Source: Phlegmacium glaucopus (lineage: Eukaryota > Basidiomycota > Agaricomycetes > Agaricales > Cortinariaceae). From it: DNA of 64,000 bases. The stretch's first letter is position 1, and each line of letters begins with the position of its first letter. Location of the stretch: NCBI GenBank assembly GCA_015039465.1, contig MU130533.1:124001-188000 (forward strand). Direction: 5' to 3'. The notes below the pieces were generated by a model. That model did not search any database. It was not told the origin of the DNA and worked only from the letters and a program-made list of their open reading frames with translations. A program made the position numbers and the translations under genes. Below, one piece after another: positions 1 through 8,963 of the stretch.

Positions 1-1183
1 GACTGGGGTAGCTATGAAGTGTCCCCGATGAAGAATATTGATGTGTAGCCATTTGAACATTTGGACTCAGAGGTCGATCATATGAATGGGGAGAGTTGAC
101 TTCCAACATATTTTGATCATAGACATAGGAAGGGTAACTTGTCGCGTGAGGTTGTTGTGAATAACTGGCAGGCTAAATATGCTTATTTAATTACTGTGGC
201 AAATGTAAATGAAAGAGATACTGACCGGAAAACTTTCTCGATGATGATGTTCCGATACGCCAAATTCATTGAATTCCTGAGCTAAAGTATCTATCCGTGA
301 ATGACGATTTCTTTCATAAGGCGGGACATAAAGATCGAGTCCAGCAAGAGAACCCGATGGCCTCAGTGACGAGGGAATGGCGTCGGAACTGTGGCGCGAA
401 TGATTGTACAAAACACTAGCCGAAGCAATTCTGGAACCCTGACTGGAGGAAGGTTCCCCAGAAGGAACAAAAGAACCGGGTCCACCATATTGCTTATTCT
501 TAGATGGTTTTTGCGAGTCTTTTTTCTCTGGTGCAGGCTCCTTTTAACAGACAAATCAATCAAAAGGTAATCAAGAGTCAATGACGGAGATAAAGCACCA
601 ACATTGGACCAAAAGGTGAGTTCCATATACACCTTACCCGCAAATTTGTCCTTGTTGGATAAAGTAAACCAATCTACATGACACGAACGTCAAGTGTATT
701 CGGGACATGGAAGATAAATAGTACTGACCATCTGTCTCTCCTCTTGTCAATACCTCAGTGAGATCAACATCCGTCTCACCAATCAGTTCGGGTTCACGAG
801 GATCATCGGCGTAGCAAGCTAACTTCATGGTTTTGCCACCTTTGATCTTCTTGTTTTTTTTGTCATCTTTTGGGGGCGGAAGGGGTGCTGTGGCATCCCC
901 GCGCGCAGTTCGAGCTAGCATATCATCGACATCCTCGAAGACTGTGAAACGGATCTCTTCATCCCATTCAGGATGTTGGCCACCACGCTTGATGGCTTTC
1001 GTTCTCCTCTTCTCGCCGTTCACAGTAACTAAACAATATGGATCTTGCTTCCCAATATGCCTTTTATTTGGGAGATGGTTCTATAGTAGAATAAGTAGAG
1101 CGCCCAATGCATCTGCAGCCTGAACTCACAGCTCTTGAAACAACAACGATCAGAGTGCCAATTTCGCGAGGAGTCGAGGACAT
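1..1183 (-). CDS. fic1: Inn1/Fic1-type C2-domain cytokinesis protein (partial, C-terminus off the left edge)
   Basis: The start at 1183 opens MSSTPREIGTLIVVVSRA. A short intron then leads to NHLPNKRHIGKQDPYC, the first strands of a C2 domain, followed by VNGEKRRTKAIKRGG and HPEWDEEIRFTVFED. Further splicing gives DWFTLSNKDKFAGKVYMEL, the end of the C2 fold. A Ser/Pro/Tyr-rich tail (YVPPYERNRHSR, then SYPSYVYDQN) continues past base 1, so the gene is cut by the window. I infer introns between about 1129-1081, 768-716, 610-543 and 222-173. In yeasts, Inn1/Fic1 proteins sit at the division site, couple the contractile ring to septum synthesis, and bind SH3 partners through a proline-rich tail. 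The C2-plus-long-tail layout fits this family. Another single-C2 fungal protein is the main alternative. Confidence 0.8.
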
Positions 1184-2026
1184 CGAATAATCTTGGAAAA
1201 TAGAGAAAATTATATGGTGTGGCTCAAGGTCAAGGCTTGCATGAGAAATCAAGTCAGAGATGAGATGATCGATATCAATGGGGTTTGAACTCAAGTTCGG
1301 TGGCTTCTACAGGGTAGATTCGTTTCAACTGACATTCAAAGATGCGGCCTGAGTGTTATTTGCATCAGTATGTTGACACTTAGTTCCCCACGGTAAGATT
1401 CCTTACGGCCACCAGGGGGCCTTCTTGGAATATCCATCCGTTAGACTCAATATTTCGATAAATACTATTAACCTGTTCCTTTTTTTTTGTTGCTTGCAAC
1501 GCACTCAACAGCAAGAGAGAAAGAAATTCCGTTTACCATGCGAAGTGCCAAGACATCTTACCAATTTGGGACCGTGGCGGTGCTGGCTTGGCCGTCGGAA
1601 CTGTTCACCGTATGCAAGATTAGCCCAGGAAATCAAGCGAGAATGTCCCTCTCCCGCTGGGGATCCGACTAATTAGTAACAAAAGTGTAGTAAATTTCTG
1701 GTTCTAATTGATTTTTCTACCCAAAATGGGCAGAAAACTAGGAGATTAATTGCTGACATGTTCCAGCTATTTGCGAAATGGTAGACGTTTTCTCATCTGC
1801 GCCTTTGTTTACGGTAAACAACCAGATATAGTGTGCCTCAACCCTCATTGCTCCACTTTCCCCCACCTTGCTTGAAAATCACTATGTCATCGCATTGACC
1901 CTGTTGGTGACAAGGAGCCTATACCAGGCTCCTAAAAGCAGCCACTCGTCTCGCGAGCTATTCTTACTATGAGGGAGCTTATCTAATATTTGATGGCTGA
2001 ACAAAATAAACAAACCTAAGGCCTAA

Positions 2027-3278
2027 GGCCCAGTGAAACTCGACTATGCGGATCTATGCGGATAGCTGCGCCGAAAAGGCAAAATCTGAGCAGGTGTGTG
2101 AATATCTGTGATTTTCTGCGCCCCAACGCAGAGAAGCATCTGAGTTCTAATTTTCTCAAAAAATGATGTACTCAAATTAGCGACTAAAATTTGACAGCTA
2201 CATGCAAAACCCTAGGTACCTTCTCGAATATCCACTTGTGCGCCTTTGTTTGTATAAACAACCACTTTTGGTTAAGTAATGACGCAAGCTGTGGGGCACT
2301 AGAACCCTTCAACCGCTCCAAGCTCCCTCCATCGCTTGCACAACACATCCATTGAGTTGCTGGCGCTGTTACAACTTGTCCATACCAATGCTATGTCATA
2401 GCCAATATTCTTGAGGTCGACCCTGGCACCGTTGTGCTTGCCGCAAGCGTGTGAAGAAGTGGGAGAGTAGCTCCACACGTAACCGACATGTGTGCCGAAA
2501 GAGGACATCGTTGCGAAGCACAGGACCTCGTGCTACCAAAAGAGGTTGTTTATACAAACAAAGGCGCACGAGTGGATATTCGAGAAGGTACCTAGGGTTT
2601 TGCATGTAGCTGGAATGTCTTATTTCTTCCTTTCCGTCTTCCATAGCCGCTCTTAACTTCCTCGCTTCCTTCACTTTCATCCACCAACGTCCTCAACAAA
2701 CATCAACATAGTTGGATCATGCCAACATCGGATGCTGGGCAGCTCAGAGACCATGCTGCTAGGTATGTGCCTTTCTATTCTACAGTACTGTCGGTACATA
2801 CACTAAGTTGCTGTTTGAAGCTCGTCACACACCCGGATTTGTCATAACAACAATTACAGTCACAGCTCACAATTGGTGCGAAATTGGTGCGTATATGCTA
2901 CTTACTTTTATCATGCCCTCTTTCTAATGTATGTTATATCTATTCTGAGGTGTTTTTAAGAGTCAGAAGGATTGCAATGGCAAAGGATAAGGATGAGGGT
3001 AGAGGGAATGCCAATAGGGATAAAATATATGTATATTATCAAATTAATAATATCAATGTATATAATATATATCATATAAATAGACAGATTATCGCAGCCT
3101 GAAGCAGCCTGAAGCAGAAATATCTGCGACAACAACATATTGAGATATATTTTTAGCAGAATATCGCAGAAAAAAATCTGCATTGTTGGACAAAATCTGT
3201 GGTTGGCTGTGTTTGTCTGTTGGGCTCCGATATTCGCAGAAAATCACAGAAAATCACATGTCCGAGTTTCACTGGGCC
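2027..3278. mobile_element. PIF/Harbinger-type non-autonomous element (TAA target duplication)
   Basis: The termini are GGCCCAGTGAAACTCG at 2027 and its exact reverse complement ending at 3278. The 3-bp direct repeat TAA flanks them (2024-2026 and 3279-3281). TWA target sites and TIRs starting GG(G/C)C are typical of PIF/Harbinger. The subterminal regions are rich in short CTGCG/CGCAG motifs, as expected for transposase-binding repeats. The element is 1252 bp, has no transposase, and itself contains another inverted-repeat element (2195-2612). It sits inside the left arm of the MULE-like element, and the unbroken right arm of that element shows the empty-site sequence. Confidence 0.78.
2195..2612. 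mobile_element. Innermost inverted-repeat element, relative of family A
   Basis: Arms of about 75 bp begin CAGCTACATGCAAAACCC at 2195 and end as its reverse complement at 2612. They are nearly perfect mirror images as far as the AAACAACC / GGTTGTTT motif. The inner arm sequence TGCGCCTTTGTTTGTATAAA also occurs in the outermost arms (1765-1825 and 3955-4018), and both families start CAGCTA, so this is probably a divergent member of the same MITE family. The roughly 270-bp loop has minus-strand open frames with no recognisable homology. No target duplication is visible. Confidence 0.65.
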
Positions 3279-4068
3279 TAAGGTCTCGAGCTCGCGAGAG
3301 AGCGGCTGCCGGAAAAGTCGGTCGGTGATCTCGGAGACTACTGATTAACCCCAAGGTTGGGTTCGCTATAGGCAGTCGTGTCACACTCTCGTCACAAGCA
3401 ATATTGATGTAGATGCTACACACGAAAACTTGAATATGATATGAAAACTAAGTACTTATGAGCCTTATGAGCACAATTCCAAATGAAACTGGAAAGTACA
3501 CATTCACCACCTAAAAAATGAAGGGAATGGACCATCCAGGAGGTCTGTGCCCTTGTACAGGCGAAGTTTGGTTCTTAAACAGAATATGTATGCACACATG
3601 ACATGGAGGGCTACTACGTGGACTACTTAATGCCAACGCGCTACTGCGCTGACTTGTAGCTATATTCTTATCATACTAGAATCAGCTGTATCACATCTTG
3701 TCACTCATTGCCAAATTTGGAACCCAACCTTGGGATCAGTGGTCTCCGAGATCACCGACCAACTTTTCCGGCAGCCGCTCTCTCGCGAGCTCGAGACCTT
3801 AGGTTTGTTCAATTATTAGATAAGCTCCCTCATAGTAAGAATAGCTCGCGAGACGAGTGGCTGCTTTTAGGAACCTGAGCCTATACTAGATGTAAATAGC
3901 GCAGCCGCTCCACTGCTTTCCACTCATGCGCATCAATTCTACCTAATCATGGGTATTTATACAAACAAAGGCGCACATGAGAAAATTTCCAAAACGTCTA
4001 CCATTTCGCAAATAGCTGTCAAGAAGCTAGACAACACACAAGAAATACGGTCCTACTCTGAGGTCAAT

Positions 4069-6520
4069 TCATTGACCAACTTTATAACTTGTGTTCTGTT
4101 TCAATATCAACCCAGGCTTCCTATCAGCAAGGTCTAAAATCATCTCTGCAAAGTAGCTATTGGCCCAAGCGAACCAACTCCTAGTGTACGATGTAGAATC
4201 GTATATTGACTGAGATTCGTGAATAAGACCGAGTCCGTTGGTGTTCTATCAACAGAGTTAGTAAGGAACCAGTCGGGAGAAAAACATAACAGACGTTTGC
4301 GATTATGTACAAAGAGTTCAAAATTTCCTGATCGTCGTCTGTGCCAAAAATTGCTGAAATATGGGACATAAGCCTGTGCAGGATAAAAATTAGTCCAGGA
4401 AAGATTTATGATCTCTGAGCCTTACCATGGATGCCAAGCATCAACATGCGGCCCCCTTTCATTGCCAAAATCAACATTCGACGACTAGATTATGTATGAG
4501 AAACCTTACCCGATTCCATTAAAAGTTTTGCCAGCTGAGTAGTAAGGATTATTGCGGGAGAGAAGCAGTTTCCGTGTTGCGATATACGATGGATTTGACT
4601 TGTCTAAAAATCCAAGGTAAGGAAGGGACAACAGAGACTGGTTGAGGAGTTTCAGTCATCTGTGCTCGCAATCGATAGAAACGACTAACCGGCACGTTGG
4701 CATCGTCCATTACATATCGGCCACCAAACCCTAGAGTAATGTGGGAATGCGATTCTTCAGAGAATTGAATGTACGTACCATTTGTCTCGTACGCAAAGAT
4801 GTTATCCACAACCTGCAAATTATGAAGAAAAAGTGCAAGGTAACCAATGATTATAATACCGTTGTTTTCCAGATGGCATCGTGGATTCGTGAGCTCCATT
4901 CCTTCGCTTGTTCACTGACGTTATGAAGTTGTCCAGTTGCGTCGAGCATGTTGGCTAAATGGGTGAGTTCTACACTGAGCATGGCGTTTGCAGGAGTGGG
5001 GAAGGCTAGTTGGTTCAATGTCAGTTTCACATTGTCTTCAAGGTGGTTTCTTACCGAAAGTGCTTAAATCATCAGATGGCCGGTGAAGAGTCCCTACGAG
5101 GCCGGTGTATGCCTTGGGTTCCCCATTGCCGTGATTGTTTACAATGGGGGAAAGAGACCCGTCACCACCCGTCCAATTAAAGAATGAGATGAAGTTGAAA
5201 TTTTCGTCAAAAGTTGGTTGAGATTGTTCGTTAATGACGCGGAAGATTTGATCAATTGCGGTTCGCCCTGGAGAAATTTAGTTGTGCATTGAAAGGCTGA
5301 TAATAGAAGTAAAGATACATTCAATGTTCATAAATGATGAATCCTTAGTCGCGTTGTAGTAGGACCTTGACAGTTTCAAAAATCCGCATAAAGAATCAAT
5401 TTCATACTGGTGGTTAAATTTCAGATGGTCAGCTATAAATGGAGATACTTTTGATAAATTCAAGATGCTTACTTTACACTCAAATACGATGGTATCGTTC
5501 ACGGGCCTAGTATGATCGGTTCAGAGGCACAGAAGTGTCTATCATGAAGACTACTCACGGATTTACAGTGACTTTATCTGCATAATCATTGTGTGATGGC
5601 GCGAGACCACTTTCTGGCGGGGGCTGAAAAGCGCCGCCTAATTCGCGGTCACAACTAGGGTCTATTCAGAAAAATATTGCGTCTTACAATATGGATACTG
5701 TGCAACATAGCGGGATTCATTGTTTATCACGGCTTTTACTAAATTTGCCAGTTTCGGATCAGCTGAAAGCAACGGATAATAATGTGCGAACTAGAATGGT
5801 CTTATATTAGTTCGCTGAGCCATGGATTTAAAATTTACATACTTGATTCGCTGTGTCCCGCAACCACTGGGCGCTATTATAAAATTAGCCGATGCAGTGT
5901 AGAGCACTTGGAATGGAAGACAAACGTGATATCCTGAAAAAAAAGTCAACTTCTGTGCGGGAAGTACGGAAAATTAGACCAGACCCCAGTTATTATGAAG
6001 GCCAAATTCTCAGTCTGTTCATTGACAATGATAAGAAATCTTTCCAATTAATCGAGCCCCCTACTTGGTTGTAATATTTCACGGTAGTATCTGTTCCAGC
6101 GTTAGCCAGCTACTAGTAAAAGCGAAAATCATGATATACCAAGAGTGTTCGGGAAGGTATTTTCAAATAGTTGTGCAAGGTCTGGATCTTTGAGTAGGGA
6201 CTTCATATCTTGGATGACTTTCTATTTGCACTAGAGTGTAAAAGCCCAAGGAAACAAAACATATTTCAACTTATGTTCACCTCAACAGCAGTACTTGTGA
6301 ATGTACGACAAGCGGGTGTAGGTCGCATATAGGGTAACGCCAGAGGTCCGGTCGAAAAAGGTCCATGGGGTGTCTAGGTAAAGTTTAATATCAAATCAAT
6401 TGTACTACATCAGTGCAAGAAATGTACCTGTGAATAACTTGTGTAGTCAGGACATTGGGCTTGGGAGGTCGACAGGAGAGTAGCCGCGACTAGTGCAAGA
6501 TTACTGTAGCCAAGTCGCAT
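4069..6520 (-). CDS. Secreted GH125 exo-alpha-1,6-mannosidase-like protein (MUG157 family)
   Basis: The start at 6520 gives a signal peptide (MRLGYSNLALVAATLLSTSQA) followed by CPDYTSYSQ. About 17 short introns can be removed with canonical borders to give a full-length protein of roughly 505 aa. Landmarks in order are LPYMRPTPACRTF, FENTFPNTLDTTVKYY, ITGDITAQWLRDTANQ, YCGAFQPPPESGL, FECKYEIDSLCGFL, NWTGGDGSLSP, RYVMDDANVPSLLSLPYLGF, AGKTFNGIGGPHVDAWHPW, FGTDDDQEIL and SWFAWANSYFAEMILDL. These are the signature blocks of glycoside hydrolase family 125, whose characterised members remove alpha-1,6-linked mannose. A secreted role in mannan or glycoprotein trimming is likely. The stop lies next to the transposon nest but the reading frame is intact. 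Confidence 0.9.
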
Positions 6521-7127
6521 CTCGAAAAATTTGTAGAAAGATGCAAACGCTTCAGCGGCAGCTGCGAGGGTATGGAAACTAGAAATCCACATCCAAACAT
6601 CCGAACAATCTGAGCCGAAAAGTGGACGGAAAGCGGGGCTCCACTATTGCGCCACTATGCACACAAAATTGGGCGGCTTTTGCTGCAAGGGTCTTTAAAA
6701 TTCGCAAGGGCTTATTGCCGTTTAATGTGTCAGCAGTGTAAGAGAATTGGAAAGTAGCTATGCGCTGTACGGCTGCCAACACGTGTCTCAACTCAATTAT
6801 GTGATAATCCGTACGGCCCCAGCATCGAGCTGAGTCCCCCACACTGATTTACTTGAAAGCGAGGGTGTATATGATAAAAGTAGACAATGGAAAGGACTGT
6901 GTAAAGAGCAACACCTGCACGGTTGCCGGGCCGGCGGCGGCAGCTCGACTAAAAATATTGTACATAAAAGTTAGAATTGTGGTGGCAACATGAGTTGCAA
7001 GTAAATATACATAAAAGCTTGGAGAGATACTGCTAGAAGGCTTTAAAAAATGCTCATAGTATGAACAGGGGCAAGGCGGGGTGTTAACTTGAATACGAGG
7101 GTAAGCTAGGGCATTTCAGAGTCACGA
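6521..7127. other. Intergenic region upstream of the GH125 gene
   Basis: About 600 bp separates the GH125 start from the stop of the next minus-strand gene. It must hold the GH125 promoter and the 3' end of the neighbour. The one sizeable open frame here (6579-6842, minus) has no recognisable family features and no splice context, and I do not call it. Confidence 0.5.
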
Positions 7128-8810
7128 CTAAGTATGCTCAGCAGTCACTGGCATAGACTTGTTGTCGAGAACGCCAACTTCTAGGTCTTTGCCCAGTAGG
7201 GGGCTAGGAAGGGTGGAGGCGGCAGCAGGTTGTGCAACCGTATCTGTGGAGACCCGACGGAGCACTTCGGTTGTTTCTGAACTATCCCAAGTGATCTTTA
7301 CATCGTAGTCAGGTCCTGCAGCGGAGTCTGCCAGCTTCTTTTGAGAGTGAGGGTCGATGGCTTGTGACTCGGGCTGGTCTATTATGATGCTGATAAGTTC
7401 CGAGTTCGTATTTACGTCCTGGAACAGTTCAGAATCATCGGTAATTTCACCCGGCGTCTGGTCATCAGCAGTCTCATAAATCTCTCCGTGTTCGGTACTG
7501 AACCCGCCTGTTCTGATACTGTTTGAAGTCCAGAGACTTCTTTCTCTCACCAGGGAGGGCGTTCCCGTTCCTTGAACTCTAGCACTCCATCGACTGACTT
7601 CACTCTCCCAACTACCCCTCCTAGAACTTCTAGGCCTCAATGCTCTTACACTTGCATCGAAGTCGCGTTCTTCCATTCTCTCATCTTCGCCGAGAACATA
7701 ATGACTCTCGGCATCAGGAAATGTGATGCTTCCTCCGTAATGTGACGCAGAATCTCCGATAGCAGAAGGAGAGTAGTTTTGGGCTCCAGGACGATTGGGG
7801 ATTCCGAATGCGGATGAAGCTAAGGTCAAAACAGAGGCATTATCCAAAGGGGGCGAGGAGGGTCGGGGATTATTTCTAGGATGGTGGGTTGTATGTAGTG
7901 GCGCCTGTACTGAAGACATTGCACCATTGTTGTGAGGTGCCTGTACTGGGCTCAAACTGTTGAGATGCCGCAAAGACGATGGTCGAGAAGATGGTTGAGT
8001 GGAAGGAAGGGCAGAAAAGGTTATAGAGCCCCCACTGCCGAGTAGTCCCGGACTACTCAATGAAGAAGATTGTCGTACGTGTGGCGCGAAACGATGAAAC
8101 AAGGCGAGTGGCGGATTTGGCGCCTGAGCAATGTGTGCCATACCATTGCCATTCAGGTCGATGCTGAGCAAAGTCGTGGGTTTCGTGCTCGCTGCCATGC
8201 TTCTAAAGGTACGAGGATCAGAAAGATAAGATGAGGATGAACGAGAAGGGGAGGGTGAAGGAGGCGCGCTGGGCGGAATGGGTCGTACAGATGCATCATC
8301 ATCTGCTTCCAAAGCGCTTGCTGGCGACCAGATTGATTCCCGGTTTAATGAAGAATGCTCCAGTGAAAGATCATCATCCGCATATGACTGAATGTTAAAA
8401 TCTCGACAGTCTTCATCTCCATTAAGTGAGATGGATCTGGTCTTGCGCCGTGCAAGAGGCTTGATGCTTTGCGCAGGCTGAGAAGGGAGAGGTGAGGAAG
8501 TCACCCTTCCCATTTGTCGATTTGAACCACTGCGACCCACGCCAATATCTGCAATGGTGAGTGGCACATTTTCTGTCCTCTTCCCTTTCCCGGACCCTGC
8601 CAATTTTCGCTGAAACCAATTTATAATGGGCTTGCTCGAGCGGCGAGGAATTTTCTTCTGAGCGGCTTGACCTGGAGATCTGATCATTGGGGTTGTCGTG
8701 GTTGGGAGGTAGGGTTTCTTTTGGGGTGGCATACGTCGTTCCGTTGATTGGGGTGGCTCAAAGCCAGACCGAAATCCATTGACGTCCGCGTGGGATAGAG
8801 CAGTGGACAT
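7128..8810 (-). CDS. Hypothetical Ser/Pro-rich protein, intronless
   Basis: An uninterrupted 560-aa frame starts MSTALSHADVNGF. It is unusual here in having no intron. The protein is rich in Ser, Pro and Arg and looks mostly disordered. One compact basic block stands out near residues 50-80 (KKIPRRSSKPIINWFQRKLAG), and a second short ordered-looking block is SMAASTKPTTLLSIDLNGNG around residue 205-225. There is no signal peptide, membrane segment or known domain. It lies 153 bp downstream of the LEU1 stop on the same strand. I do not recognise a function; the size and codon usage argue for a real gene. Confidence 0.75.
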   Translation of the reverse strand: MSTALSHADVNGFRSGFEPPQSTERRMPPQKKPYLPTTTTPMIRSPGQAAQKKIPRRSSKPIINWFQRKLAGSGKGKRTENVPLTIADIGVGRSGSNRQMGRVTSSPLPSQPAQSIKPLARRKTRSISLNGDEDCRDFNIQSYADDDLSLEHSSLNRESIWSPASALEADDDASVRPIPPSAPPSPSPSRSSSSYLSDPRTFRSMAASTKPTTLLSIDLNGNGMAHIAQAPNPPLALFHRFAPHVRQSSSLSSPGLLGSGGSITFSALPSTQPSSRPSSLRHLNSLSPVQAPHNNGAMSSVQAPLHTTHHPRNNPRPSSPPLDNASVLTLASSAFGIPNRPGAQNYSPSAIGDSASHYGGSITFPDAESHYVLGEDERMEERDFDASVRALRPRSSRRGSWESEVSRWSARVQGTGTPSLVRERSLWTSNSIRTGGFSTEHGEIYETADDQTPGEITDDSELFQDVNTNSELISIIIDQPESQAIDPHSQKKLADSAAGPDYDVKITWDSSETTEVLRRVSTDTVAQPAAASTLPSPLLGKDLEVGVLDNKSMPVTAEHT

Positions 8811-8963
8811 GATGCAGACTAACTTCTTTTTTCCCTAATAATATCAAGGTGTCAAAGACGGTTTTCGGAGGATGCTGGTGGTCAAGGCAAGAAATAGCAC
8901 GGGCACTAATACTTTTATGTTTATGTCACTGTTACATGTAACTACATTTACAACTTGTTATGT

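Larger units (their letters stand above)
1925..3877. mobile_element. Mutator-like (MULE-type) long-TIR element with 9-bp target duplication, interrupted by another element
   Basis: The ends are CAGGCTCCTAAAAGCAGCC at 1925 and, inverted, CAGGTTCCTAAAAGCAGCC ending at 3877. The exact 9-bp direct repeat AGCCTATAC flanks them (1916-1924 and 3878-3886). The inverted arms are long: 1925-2023 plus 3282-3363 on the left, against 3720-3877 on the right. The left arm is broken by the 2027-3278 insertion. Without that insertion the element is about 0.7 kb with a loop of about 350 bp and no coding capacity. TIRs over 150 bp and a 9-bp target duplication are hallmarks of Mutator-like elements; the family assignment rests on these structural features only. 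Confidence 0.75.
1765..4018. mobile_element. Outermost inverted-repeat element (family A MITE) split by later insertions
   Basis: The left arm at about 1765-1825 begins CAGCTATTTGCGAAATGG and reads on to TGCGCCTTTGTTT. Its reverse complement lies at about 3955-4018, with a small insertion in the right arm. Without the element nested inside it, the unit would be about 290 bp, a typical size for a non-autonomous MITE. No clear target-site duplication is visible outside the arms, and no transposase is encoded. The right end lies 51 bp beyond the stop codon of the GH125 gene, so the whole nest sits between that gene and the upstream region of the C2-protein gene. Confidence 0.65.

Noticed and set aside
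827..1123. Plus-strand open frame of 98 codons
   Set aside because: It is antisense to the C2-domain exon, whose sequence is clearly recognisable; the plus frame has no family features.
6579..6842. Minus-strand 87-codon frame upstream of the GH125 gene
   Set aside because: No recognisable motif, no matching splice context to join it to the signal-peptide exon, and it sits in the expected promoter.
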